Below are positions 44,898 to 53,215 of a stretch of DNA of 64,000 bases, piece after piece. A program made the position numbers and the translations under genes. The notes below the pieces were generated by a model. It did no database searches. It was not told the DNA's origin and was given only the letters and a program-made list of their open reading frames with translations. Source of the DNA: Deroplatys truncata (lineage: Eukaryota; Arthropoda; Insecta; Mantodea; Mantidae). Each line of letters opens with the position of its first letter. Positions within the stretch are counted from its first letter, which is position 1. The DNA is taken from positions 200,382,565-200,446,564 of the forward strand of contig CM060988.1 of assembly GCA_030765065.1 (NCBI GenBank). The letters are read 5' to 3'.

Positions 44898-47800
44898 GCA
44901 CACGCCCACGCACACACACACGCACACAAACACACAACATGCCCGCACGCACTCTCTCTCTCCCCCTCTCTCTCTCCCCCTCCCTCCCCCCCTCTCTCTC
45001 CCTCCCTCCCTCTCTCTCATATACATGCAAGCACACATACATACTGTAAGTACATAGGAAGGAAGGAAGACATACCTTGATATTTTACGTTCAGAATCTT
45101 CCATGCATGCCACACAAAGATTTTCAAGAAAATCCTCCAGCCCAAACTACCCTTGACATGGAAAAATGTTCATTATTTTCTCAAAAATCTGATGTGTTAC
45201 ACTCACAAGACTTTCTCTAATCTTGTACAAACTATTTTTACAAACACTTATTCTTGATATGCTTCATGTTAATCGAGATGTTAATCTTATTGCTAATTTT
45301 CTTGTAGATGCAAGGGGAATTGGTAGGCTTTAAGCGATAGTCAAATATTTTAAGAGCTGGTTGCTATGTGGAGTATTCCATTCTCTTTGTATTACCAGGA
45401 CAAAAAAAATGAATAACGAATTTGAGAAAAAGTGTAAGTATTGGAAAATTTAAGGAATAACAAGCAATATCTTGAAAATGGTTCACTCAACAAAAAAAAT
45501 GTATATGACATAAATTGTGTATTTTAATGCGATCTACATTTTTTGTGTAGTAAAATTTTGTCTATCTCTTATGGTTTACCAGTTATGCAAAAGTCGTTCA
45601 CAATGAAGAACACTTTTGGAGACATTCCCAGAAAATTCGAGATATACATTTCATTTGTCATGGAAATATCTTAAACATATGATATTTTAATCAAAATCAT
45701 TACAGCCATTTTTGAGAAAATTCAAATTTTCGAAAAATCTTCCATGTAAAGGGTAATCTGGGGTGGGGGGATTTTCTTGTAAACCTTCGTGTCGCATCTC
45801 TGGAAGATACTGAACCTAGATACCAAGTTTGGTGTTAATCCGACTGTTCCTTTCTGAGTTATGCTGTTCACAGACACACACATGGACCTGTTTCCAAAAA
45901 TGCTTTTTTTGGATTCAGGGGGTCTCAAAACATGTATTTCTGGTGAAATCTCGGTATTGAATTTTTGGGTGGAATGCAATACCTACCCTACTTACTATAC
46001 GTAGTAGGGAAAGTAAAAATGCCTTTAACAATTATATTTAAAATACTGTATGTTTAAGATATTTCCATGACAAAATGCATATCTTGAATTTTCTGTAAAT
46101 GCCTGTGAAGTCCAATTCATTCTGAATGACTTTTGTATAACTGGTAAACCATAAGAGATAGACAAAATCTTACTACAGAAAAAATGTATATCTCATTAAA
46201 ACACACACAGAATCTTTTGTGACACTAACCATTTCCAAGATTCTTTCTTATTGGTTTGAATTTTCAAATACTTATACTTTTTTTCATGTAGTAAGTAATT
46301 ATTAATTTTTTCTTGTGATCGTGCAAAGAGCCTGGAATTACAAAGCCATCACATAACAATCCCCTTTTTAAAAATGTGATTATACATAAAAGGAAAACAT
46401 TAATGAAGGTTTACCTCGATTATCAAGACAAGCAACATGAAGTAGGGTGGGAGATTTTCTTGAAAGTCTACATGTTGCATCCTTGGAAGAGTTGAATTTA
46501 AACCATCCCCATCCCAACACCATTATCCATCATCCCCATCCCCAACCCCCTTATCCCAACTCAATCTTCTAACCTTCCCCAATCCCATTATCCATCATCC
46601 CCAAACCTAACCTTCCCCAACCCCCTTATCCCAACTCAATCTTCCCCAACCCCATTATCCACCATCCCCATCATTCCCATCCCAAACTCAATCTTCCCCA
46701 ACCCCATTATCCACCATCCCCATCATTCCCATCCCAAACTCAATCTTCCCCAACCCCATTATCCACCATCCCCATCATTCCCATCCCAAACTCAATCTTC
46801 CCCAACCCCATTATCCACCATCCACATCATTCCTATCCCCAACACAATATTCCCCAACCCCATTATCCACCATCCACATCATTCCTATCCCCAACACAAT
46901 ATTCCCCAACCCCATTATCCACCATCCACATCATTCCTATCCCCAACACAATATTCCCCAACCCCATTATCCACCATCCACATCATTCCTATCCCCAACA
47001 CAATATTCCCCAACCCCATTATCCCAACTCAATCTTCCCCAACCCCATTATCCACCATCCACATCATTCCTATCCCCAACACAATATTCCCCAACCCCAT
47101 TATCCACCATCCACATCATTCCTATCCCCAGCACAATATTCCCCAACCCCATTATCCCAACTCAATCTTCCCCAACCCCATTATCCACCATCCACATCAT
47201 TCCTATCCCCAACACAATATTCCCCAACCCCATTATCCCAACTCAATCTTCCCCAACCCATTATCCACCACCCCCATCATTCCCATCCCCAACACAATCT
47301 TCCCCAACCCCATTGTCCTCCATGGTCTAAGGGTACCATGCTAGTCTCTAATTCCCAAGGTTGCGGGTTCAAATGCAGCTGAGGGCGCTGGATTTTTTTT
47401 ACGGGCATAAAAATCCTTAGCATGGCTTCCTTCAGAAGGGAAGTAAAGTTCGTGATCCCGTGTTTGCCGTTAAAGAACCTCAAGTCTGATAAAGAGGCTT
47501 CTGAGCAAACTTTCTGGTCCTTCACGCCCAGTATAGAATGGGATGCTAAGAACCATACTAGTTAAAGATTGTCCAAAAATAAAACTCAATTTTTTCTATC
47601 ATCCCCTTCCCCATTCAGACTTTTTTCTAAAACTACTCTTTTTGGAATCAGAGAACCTCAAAACATATATTTTCTGTGAAATTTTCATACTGAATTACTA
47701 TTGTAAGTATAGGCAAAGTAAAAATTAATCTTTTTGCACTTCATATAAAATCTCCAAGAAAATCAACACAAAATCCGAATGAAATGAAATGCTACCTGGA

Positions 47801-48284
47801 GATATGGGGGCCGAGCCCCTTGCTGAGCCATTGCTCTTTGTTGTTGAGCTGACATAGCACTTTGTGGACCCATATAGTCTGCTGGACCACCTGCTCCTCG
47901 TGGCTGCTGTGGAGGCATGGGTCCCCCAGTTCCCATCATACCAGGTGGGGGTTGCTGCTGAGGTACGAAGCCACCACCTTGCTGTCCAGGGAAGCCTCCC
48001 ATCATTGCTTGACCACCCTGCCCCATCAACTGCTGCTGGGGCACCATCTGAGGCCCTGGCTGTCCTCCATAGCCTCCATAGTTTTGGTTCATTCCTGCAT
48101 TTACAATAATCTCTATATCTCATTGTTATAAACACAGGCAATTCTGGAAGTGCTGAAACAAGTGTATGAATACCAACCTTGCTGCATGTTGGCGTACATA
48201 GGAGCACTCTGCTGCTGGGAAAACATTCCTTGTTGAGGTGGGGGCTGCATCGCTGGACCACCATGCGACGCTCGTAGCTGTTGC
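33269..48284 (-). CDS. MED12: Mediator subunit 12-like (kohtalo) gene, 3' end: last four coding exons
   Basis: Coding exons (minus) are 48284-48178, 48094-47796, 43078-42917 and 33466-33269. All junctions are AG/GT and the frame is open throughout (35+100+54+65 codons, then TAG). The product is rich in Gln, Pro, Gly and Met and has no structured domain. The last exon reads TALVAQLQRTLSQQQQ near the C-terminus. This resembles TAALVRQLQQQLSNTQ at the end of vertebrate MED12, whose PQL region is equally Gln/Pro-rich. MED12 is part of the Mediator kinase module (MED12, MED13, CDK8, cyclin C) in the nucleus. The assignment rests on composition plus this C-terminal motif. Another Q-rich coregulator such as an ARID1/osa or MED15-type protein is possible. 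The 5' exons would lie beyond 64000, unusually far. Confidence 0.65.
33712..33880 (-). repeat. tRNA-headed SINE, minus copy
   Basis: The minus strand carries a tRNA-like cloverleaf region: tagctcagtggttagagc (box A) and gtggttcaaattcc (box B), with a matching acceptor stem tgccat/atggca. The flanks gtagaatcagatgact and aattctccagctgactcac are shared, inverted, with the copy at 33984-34221. The anticodon-stem loop acagaga lacks the U before the anticodon, so it is not a functional tRNA gene. Confidence 0.7.
33984..34221 (+). mobile_element. tRNA-derived SINE enclosed by ~40-bp terminal inverted repeats
   Basis: The left end ggaattaattgttctttcac (with cacaagccttgtgttgg) recurs as an exact-looking reverse complement at 34172-34221 (ccaacacaaggcttgtg, aaagaacaattaattcc). 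Between them lies a tRNA-like unit at 34066-34140 (tagctcagtggttagagc; gtggttcaaatcccgg). A SINE bounded by terminal inverted repeats is unusual; see findings. Confidence 0.65.
34222..34500 (-). repeat. tRNA-derived SINE, full length
   Basis: The minus-strand head starts near 34500 with tctgtggtgtagtggttacc (box A) and gtgggttcaaacccag (box B). It then follows the SINE body seen at 47313-47595 and ends at tccataaataaaactcaat (34222-34240). Confidence 0.85.
34838..35012 (+). repeat. SINE body, left part, split by a DNA transposon
   Basis: The SINE body (ccttagcatggcttccttc, aagaggcctctgagcaaaa, aaatgggatgctaa) lacks its tRNA head and breaks at 35012. The 3' end (gtagttaaagagtgtcca) resumes at 36182. 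Confidence 0.85.
35013..36181 (+). mobile_element. DNA transposon with TACCCCCGCCGC TIRs (copy 1), inside a SINE
   Basis: The ends tacccccgccgctgtaacg / cagcggcgggggta are inverted repeats of about 30 bp, and TATA lies at both borders. The plus strand encodes a transposase-like start, MSEKRRRSLSDDSRKVKS, then GVPLNSQALELLRRTREFFE, ILADKAVQGTAAALGLSMRT (helix-turn-helix-like) and then directly KKKVDHVSKLIRKAQEIDKE. The catalytic part is missing, so this is an internal-deletion derivative. One frameshift lies near 35465. The family resembles arthropod Tc1/mariner-superfamily proteins with an A-A-x-L-G-x-S-x-R-T-V DNA-binding motif, but placement is tentative. Confidence 0.8.
35326..35368. repeat. 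(TA)n microsatellite
   Basis: About 20 TA units upstream of the transposase start in the element at 35013-36181. The second copy (62560-62600) has an interrupted A/T-rich counterpart. Confidence 0.95.
36182..36216 (+). repeat. SINE 3' end after the transposon
   Basis: gtagttaaagagtgtccat and aaataaaactcaattt complete the SINE started at 34838. Compare the uninterrupted ctagttaaagattgtcca at 47560. Confidence 0.85.
36256..36550 (+). pseudogene. HARBI1-like transposase fragment
   Basis: MLIATGEFSGISELTACRTI, then KIVSHHSNPSFESQ. Harbinger transposases have a comparable stretch (G-D-F-x-G-I-S-x-S-T-x-C-R-I-I-K-x-V-S). The catalytic domain is not recognisable downstream. Confidence 0.5.
37025..38301 (+). 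pseudogene. Mariner element, full length, broken transposase
   Basis: TA-flanked (37023-37024, 38302-38303), with TIRs sharing cagtctcagaagtacccga / tcgggtacttctgggacag. The transposase begins MDKTGHCYVIQYFHLKGL at 37199. It then shifts frame near 37335, near 37590 and near 37910. All three catalytic Asp positions survive across frames: MDETWVHHF, FHQDNA (shifted frame) and LATSDYFLFP, ending with a GDYVEK-like C-terminus at 38212-38230. The helix-turn-helix reads IAGISKSAVHHTLTENLD. It is the parent form of the deleted copy at 3039-3953. A short direct ORF of 152 codons covers the first catalytic domain. Confidence 0.92.
38304..39907. other. MED12-like intron, no gene; short duplication
   Basis: A block containing gcgcaggttatgaattaata (39222-39250) recurs at 39340-39365 with a spacing of about 120 bp. 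The rest is unremarkable A+T-rich intron. Confidence 0.45.
39908..40200 (-). repeat. tRNA-derived SINE, full length, diverged head
   Basis: The minus-strand body is the same as at 47313-47595 (gcatggcttccttcgg-like, aagtaaaaccggtggtccc). The box B equivalent is degenerate (gtcttcaaatctgg), and the head starts near 40195 with ccatggtctaggggtacc. Confidence 0.75.
40550..41250. repeat. Pyrimidine-rich, low-complexity intron stretch
   Basis: A strongly T/C-biased plus strand (runs such as ccctctatcttcttctctt) creates open frames of 60-112 codons that encode only Phe/Leu/Ser/Pro/Ile mixes. No coding evidence. Confidence 0.6.
41418..42760 (+). mobile_element. DDE-type DNA transposon with intact ends, nearly complete transposase
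   Basis: TIRs of about 35-40 bp: gatttatgaataactgaca with catttctttctttaatt on the left, and the inverse aagaaataaatgtgtcagt with tcttcataaattaccc on the right. Both are bordered by TATA. The transposase reads from about 41690: helix-turn-helix (TGTQRAYQREFGVQNPPQRN; ARLDQSPKKSLRRLSQETGY), FTEETWFHLSGYVNSNNSRY (the usual DE is EE), VKIGVWCAISAQRIVGPIFF, a frameshift at about 42250, QQDGATCHISN, LPRSPDLTSPDFFHWGYLKD and DGGHFQHLL before a stop at 42646. It is broken by one or two frameshifts and the first catalytic residue is altered. It is the youngest-looking member of its family here. Confidence 0.88.
42917..43078 (-). CDS. MED12: MED12-like exon, third in window
   Basis: Acceptor GGTTGCAG, 162 nt (54 codons, phase 0 at both ends), donor CAACAG|GTCTGG. 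It encodes APNVTMTTMGGPMGQQGQGQ, PQPAPPYGRAGAGAQ and HASQQQQQNQQFQQ. It was not obvious as an ORF because the ATG-led reading lies in another frame. Confidence 0.8.
43345..43617 (+). repeat. R1 repeat, older copy, left part
   Basis: From gatatgttacattcacttt to ctctttgcatgaccagaag, then the A-tract aaaaaaa. It resumes at 44453 after a complete nested R1. Confidence 0.75.
43618..44452 (+). repeat. R1 repeat, complete, nested in an older R1
   Basis: tctgatgtgttacactcac ... gtagtagagaaagtaaaaa, seated exactly in the A-tract of the older copy. This is the same internal site as in the 22.8-24.5 kb nest. Confidence 0.82.
44453..44870 (+). repeat. R1 repeat, older copy, right part
   Basis: It begins atgaatgacttccaatttga, the sequence expected right after the R1 internal A-tract, and continues to ttggaaggtcctgaattt. 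It then ends in poly-A and simple repeats. Confidence 0.72.
44868..45040. repeat. Compound simple repeat: A-run, (CA)n, (CT)n
   Basis: About 16 A, then about 60 bp of ca/cg-ca units, then about 80 bp of ct/ccct units. The R1 family carries a short (AC)n at this very point (for example 16440), so this is probably an expansion of that internal tract. Confidence 0.9.
45065..45179 (-). repeat. R1 repeat, minus-oriented older copy, part 1
   Basis: Minus-oriented R1 interior (gttcagaatcttccatg, aagattttcaagaaaatcc, ttattttctcaaaaa). It continues at 46019 after the nested copy. Confidence 0.65.
45180..46018 (+). repeat. R1 repeat, complete, nested in a minus-oriented R1
   Basis: tctgatgtgttacactcac ... 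gtagtagggaaagtaaaaa, inserted at a ctcaaaaa|tg position of the older minus-strand R1. Confidence 0.8.
46019..46330 (-). repeat. R1 repeat, minus-oriented older copy, part 2
   Basis: tgtttaagatatttccatg, ttgaattttctgtaaatgc and accataagagatagacaaa match the minus strand of R1. Confidence 0.7.
46498..47312. repeat. C-rich minisatellite, ~53-bp units with higher-order variants
   Basis: Units of ccaaccccattatccacca + tccacatcattcctatccc + caacacaatattcc, in variants with ccccatcattcccatcc or a short form (cccaactcaatcttcc). The plus strand is nearly free of G for about 800 bp. Unit types alternate (A-A-A, B-B-B-B-B, B-short-B), suggesting successive block duplications. It lies in the intron between the MED12-like exons at 43078 and 47796. 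Confidence 0.93.
47313..47595 (+). repeat. tRNA-derived SINE, full length, inserted at the end of the minisatellite
   Basis: The head has tccatggtctaagggtacc (box A-like) and gcgggttcaaatgcag (box B). The body is catggcttccttcagaagg, aagaggcttctgagcaaac and gcccagtatagaatgggat, and the 3' end is aaaaataaaactcaatt. It starts directly in the last ccaaccccatt unit. Confidence 0.85.
47796..48094 (-). CDS. MED12: MED12-like exon, Gly/Gln/Pro-rich
   Basis: Acceptor AAATGCAG, 299 nt, donor CCAG|GTAGCA. It encodes MNQNYGGYGGQPGPQMVPQ, MMGGFPGQQGGGFVPQQQ, PPGMMGTGGPMPPQQP and QRAMAQQGARPPYLQ. Low-complexity and probably disordered. The codon phase (1 nt carried in) agrees with the previous exon. Confidence 0.8.
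48178..48284 (-). CDS. MED12: MED12-like exon (first of four in window)
   Basis: Acceptor TTTGTGACAG, then QQLRASHGGPAMQPPPQQ and GMFSQQQSAPMYANMQQ, then donor CAAG|GTTGGT (a weak but in-phase donor). The split Gly codon is completed by the next exon. Confidence 0.75.
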
Positions 48285-48472
48285 CTGTCACAAAGGCAAG
48301 TCAATTTAACAATCTCTCAGTACAGAGATTAACAGTTCATAAAATGCAAGGTGCTACCCAAAAGTTCCTGAAATTCTAAGTAGCTTGCAACCAAGCAGTA
48401 GTATGGGAAAATGCCACTAGGTAACACTTCATACATCTCTTGTGAGTCAGTGTGCCAAGGCATCATTCTTAA

Positions 48473-50386
48473 GACTGGTTCACAACAACTGAGAACAGTA
48501 ACCAGAATGAGAATGACAAAGTTGAAATACGTATTCTAATGGGAGCATTTACAATCGACAGGAAACTTGGCCAAGTTTTAACTTTCTTGTTCTTGTTCCC
48601 AGGCATGGCATATTAGATCCATATTGTGCATATTAAACTGTAGAGGTTATTCTAGGCAGCTGTGACACGAAACAGCCACTAGTGATCTCTATAATCGCAA
48701 GCTGGAAACATGAAACTGGAAGAAATTCTAGCATATCTTTATCTTTATTGAGTGTTGAGCTATTACAATTCATTTGGGCATGATCAGCATCGAGCCCTGG
48801 CTCCTATTGCCTATCATACCCAAGCTTACACCATTTAACAATCATGTGTGTTGAGTTTGCTTTATTACGCTAACAGTTCCTCATTTAAATTCAATATACT
48901 GCTTAGTATTCTTTTCCCATTCCCATCTCACTTCCCTTCTTCCTCTGATCATCTTTGAATCTCCACTACCAGCGGGAAGTAGCACCTATTAGATAAAAGT
49001 TTAATACCTTAAAGTTACTTATTGTGTACCCCATGCTGATCGGCCATAATAACGCTTGCTCGTTCATATTAACAAAGGTAAACTCTCCCTCCAAGCCATC
49101 TCCGTATTTACCATTCAATATATTACAAAATTCAATAAATTGATCACTTGACTTATCAATACACTTATCTTTACTTCGTCTGTTGTTCTCTTCTAGAACA
49201 TGTTTCATTTCCACAACATATTCATTCTATATTCACATCCTCCTCACCTATTCTAATACTGACATCTCACATTATTATTATTACTTCCGTATTCCCGTGC
49301 TTCTCTTTGAGCCTGTTCTATTTCTATACCTATCCCCCACTTTCCCCCCACGGTCCCGCTATGTTTCTATCTAAAACCAGTAAACTCCCATTGGGTGTCG
49401 ACACAATGCTTTCTTCTCCCTCCATTCCGTCACTCTGCGACCACGCCTCAGCCCTGCCCACAGCCAGGTCACGTGCCAATTGAAGTTCCTCCCTCCTAGG
49501 TGATATAATTTTCCTTGCTTTGCCAGCTGTTGTCCTTACGTCACTCTGATCTGACATTCTCGCTATGTCATCTCCACGTCTTCCCTCTGACCAGTCATCT
49601 CCTTTCCGCCAGCCCCACGTGCTGGCGAAGTAACTTCCATCTATCTATCCTTTTCCTCTAGTCTCCGATCGCTCTTTGTACTTCCTTCTGATCTGAATTC
49701 CTTCTCTCTGGTCCCGAATGTATTTAGCTGAGTCATTTCCTGCTCCTGCAATCTGCTGCTCCTTATGTCACATTCGTATCCAACCACCATGTACCCATCG
49801 ACCCACAACCGTAAATTGTTTATGAAGGCCCGTTTCCCTTCCATTCTTGCCAGCTTCATTTGTTGCATTAAGTTTTTCTCGAAGGCCCGTTTCTAGCATA
49901 TGTGCTTCCTAACCTCAGATCCTGACACCCGCAGATCCATTTAGCATTAGTTTTTCTAGTGAAAGTGCCATCTGTAGTTTGTTTATACGCAACTCAAAAA
50001 CAATAGCAAAAACAGGGAAACATTAACAGAGAACAATAAACAACTTTAATGTACGCCATTAAACAAAGGAATGACAGCTTAGTACAACTAGAGGAATTGG
50101 AAATGTAATGGATCTGCATTTAGATAAGGTTTACTCTATCAAATTTTGATATTGGTAATGCATATTATGTTGGCTGAATTGGAAGTAGATGAAAAAATAT
50201 TGTTGATCAGTTCAAAGCAAATGAAGTACCAATCCGCTAAACTGACTTTCCACTTTGTGATTGGTGTGATCATCGATATGCATTCCCGTTCTCATTACCA
50301 GGAACCAAAATCTTGTATGTTGGCTGCATTGCTTCCTGTTCTCGTTTCTGTTTTGGTTACCATTCTAGGACTATTGTGAACCAGCC
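48473..50386. mobile_element. Non-autonomous GGCTGGTTCACAA element (copy 3), split by a LINE-like insertion
   Basis: The left end gactggttcacaacaact and right end attgtgaaccagcctt match copy 1. The left interior runs to ctggaagaaattctagc (48732) and resumes at atgtgcttcctaacctcag (49900), as in copies 1 and 2. The segment between is a separate insertion. Confidence 0.78.
48737..49890 (-). mobile_element. LINE-like insertion with 11-bp target duplication
   Basis: Direct repeats ttctagcatat at 48726-48736 and 49891-49901 flank it. On the minus strand the 3' end is caataaagataaag, a simple-repeat tail typical of non-LTR elements. Short open segments (QQMKLARMEGKRAFINNLRL; KIISPRREELQLARDLAVG) resemble a gag-like ORF1. 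The second has a counterpart at 56020-56080 (VSPGREEREAVRVLAKK). RT is absent, so it is a truncated or non-autonomous copy. Confidence 0.7.
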
Positions 50387-50534
50387 TTATGTGGATGTAT
50401 TAGGTATATTTGTGAGTATTTTTCATTGTTGGGTGTTGCTTACATTGCAGTTTCACTATGACAGATGTGAGGGAGCAGCGCATCTGCATACAGCTTTGTT
50501 TCAACTCTGCAAAACTCAGCAGAAACATATAAAT

Positions 50535-51700
50535 TGTTGTTGTTGTTGACCAATGGCACTGGGGATTAATTGATCTGCATCATTTTCCCTCTGGCTTCTT
50601 CCCAATATAAAGTCTGTAAGTTATCACTTTTAAGGCCTTTGCATTTGGTGAGATGATGTTTGTTCAGGATGACATCTTCTTCACAGAGAGTGCACTTGGG
50701 TGTCGGTAGGCATCCTATCGTGTAGAGGTGTTCTGCGAGGCAATTGTGGCCAGTTGCTATCCTAAATAAGGCCACTGCAGTCTTCCTTGGCATTTTTTAT
50801 ATATCAACTCTATCTTTAATATTCTTTAATATAATCTTTATCTTTTAATTTATCTTCTTCATCAAGTCTCTGCTGTCTTTTGAAATGTTGTTTAATGTTA
50901 TTTAATTCTTTATTTATTTCTATTTGTCCTACAGGTTTTATTTGTTGTGTTGCAGCTGTCTTTGTTAATTAATCCGCATGTTCATTGCCCAAAAGTCCAA
51001 CATGAGCTGGGATCCATTGTAGAGTGACATGATTTCTAGGCTTCTTATTTCTTTAATACTTCTTGTTGTTTTATTATTGTAATTTACTATCCCATTGATT
51101 ATGAGTCTGATAAGATGACTATTTTTTGTTTTATGTATTGATATATAAAATGTTCTGTAATGCTGGTTTTATAGCTGTTAATTCTCCATCATAGTGGTTT
51201 GATGTTTCATCTAATGTTAGATACTGTGCAAAATGTTTACAGTATACTCCTGTACCGGCATTTTTTTTATTGATGAAGGATCCATCTGTATATATTCGGA
51301 TTCATTCTTTTTCTGGGTATCTTTCATTTTCCGTAGCTATTGCTATGGCTCTCATTTCATCTGGTATATTGTTTTGTTTGTGTATTGTATATATCAGGTC
51401 ATTTTGATATTGTATATCAATATATTCTATAAGACTCTTTACCTCTGTAGTAATTATATTCTTGTATTTTAAGTTATTAATATATGTTCTGAAGCTTATT
51501 TGAGGTTTTAAATTACTTACAGTATCTGCTGTGTGGTACCATTTGTATCTGTTTCCATTGACTTGCAGTTTTTGTGCTAGAGTAATTGCTTTCAACTCAT
51601 GTTCCAATTCTGTAGCCATGTTTTTGTGAAGCTTTATAGTACTGTAATTTGTGTTGTTTTTACTGAACCTGTTATTATTCTTAGTGAATTATTTTGTGAA
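50535..51700 (-). pseudogene. LINE 3' part: RNase H and C-terminal zinc-binding region
   Basis: Reading from high to low coordinates: ELEHELKAITLAQKLQVNG and FRTYINNLKYKNIITTEVKS (pre-RNase H region). Next comes RNase H with YTDGSFINKKNAGTGVYC and NHYDGELTAIKPALQ. Then VTLQWIPAHVGLLGNEHAD and a stop, and finally KTAVALFRIATGHNCLAEHL with CTLCEEDVILNKHHLTKC. The 3' end has (CAA) units (gtcaacaacaacaacaa). This is an R1/I-type LINE terminus, with stops in the linker. Confidence 0.85.
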
Positions 51701-51719
51701 ATTTCTAGATATAAAATAT

Positions 51720-51895
51720 AAAACACATAAAATGTTAAAGCAAGCATTTGGAGATGATGCTCTGCCATAGCCAAACCTAAGTGTAGTTCAAGCTGTTTAA
51801 CAATTGGAAAACATCGGTTAATGACGATGCTCATTCTGGACGGCCATCAACTCACATTAGACCCGAAAATGTTGCTGCTGTTCTTGCAGACCATC
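51720..51895 (+). pseudogene. Mariner transposase N-terminal fragment
   Basis: MLKQAFGDDALP, then after a frameshift DDAHSGRPSTHIRPENVAA, matching the mariner N-terminal helix-turn-helix (A-Y-G-x-D-A-L, then S-G-R-P-S-T). No catalytic part. Confidence 0.6.
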
Positions 51896-52004
51896 CACAA
51901 CATCTGCAACATTGCTGGACTATTGTATGGCATGCGCCAGAGGATTCTGTCCAATAAACTCAGCATGAACAGGATCATGTGCAAGATTTCATGAGGGAAA
52001 ACAA

Positions 52005-53045
52005 AATGACAATCATTCCCCAACCACCATGTTGAATTCAAAACTTGGTATGTCGGCAATGTTGAGGTCGCATCGCTGACATCAAGACGGTGTGAAGGAA
52101 TGTTTTTGGGATGTGATTTCATTCCATCTTCAGCTGAAGGTCGACTGTGAGGCTTGTCCATTCTGTTGCTAGTATAAGAAATGGAAAACGTTTCTGCTGC
52201 CCTCTGATGTAATCAGTTGCTATTTAGATCTGCTTCTTTTGTTTTTCCATGGATTGAGAAAACTGCCCTCTGAGGTGTAGGTAGAGAAACCATCTTCCTC
52301 ATCTCGTGTCTCTTATGAGCTGATTGAATAAACTGCATAATGATGTCAGGTGGTGGGATTTCAAAATGCACAATGTTGCCAATGTTACTATAAATAAACA
52401 TTTTTTTCCAAATATCTAGTTGTAATAGAGTTTGAATTGGTTTCAGTCATTTTATTTCATGACCTACCTCATGGCTTGATGTGTAAAAGTGGTTGGCAAC
52501 AACAGATCTGTCAGTCTGTTTTAATTTAATATTCCTTTGATGTTCACTCATACAATTTTTCAGGTTTTGTTTTATTCTATCAATATAAACACCATCACAA
52601 TACTTGCAATCCATCTGGTAAATTCCTGATTTTTTGTAACTTATTTACAGTTTTACTCAATGGTTTATTCAACAAATTTATCAAACTGAAAATATTTTGA
52701 GGAGCAAGTGAACATTATGAACCACTTGATGTCATTATGCAGTTTATCCAATTGACCCACAGGAGATGAGAAGAGGAAGAAGGGTTCTCCATCTACACCT
52801 CAGAGGGTAGTTTTCTCAATCCATGGGAAATAACAGAAGCAGCATATGCGAGTAGTAATTGGTTATATCAGAGGGTAGCACAAACGTTTTCAACTTGTTA
52901 TACTGGAGAGAGAAGGGACGTGCCTCACAGTTGACCTGGAATGAAATCACATTCTGAAAAGTTCCTTCCACATCATCTTGATGTCAGTGATGTGGCCTCA
53001 ACATTGTTGACATAGCAAGTTTTAAACTCAACATGAATGTTGCAT
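52005..53045. mobile_element. Head-to-head inverted pair of Penelope-like elements
   Basis: The left arm (about 52005-52370) and right arm (about 52710-53045) are inverted copies. For example, gttgaattcaaaacttgg at 52030 matches the reverse complement of caagttttaaactcaac at 53017, and catggattgagaaaac at 52250 matches near 52810. The left copy (minus) keeps more: KSGIYQMDCKYCDGVYID (GIY-YIG) at about 52640-52580, TDRSVVANHFYTSSHEVGH, then FIYSNIGNIVHFEIPPPDII. The right copy (plus) has only the tail (HYEPLDVIMQFIQLTHRR). Confidence 0.75.
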
Positions 53046-53215
53046 CACTTTGGACATTGCTTCTTTTTTTTATCATAACATCCATCCACCAGTTTACTCC
53101 TGCAACTTCTTTTTTTTTGTTCCCCAAGATGAAAATCAATTTCAGGAGTTGAATAATTGAGGCAGTTGAAGAAATGCAAGCAAAATTGCAGGAGGCACTG
53201 AACAAACTCTGAAAA

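Noticed and set aside
44736-45113. 125-codon ORF with Arg/Glu/Gly and Val/Cys runs
   Set aside because: It is translation of the CA/CT simple repeats.
47725-48291. 188-codon minus-strand ORF spanning two MED12-like exons and their intron
   Set aside because: It reads through the intron in a different frame. The GT-AG spliced reading gives a consistent Gln/Pro-rich product with matching phases.
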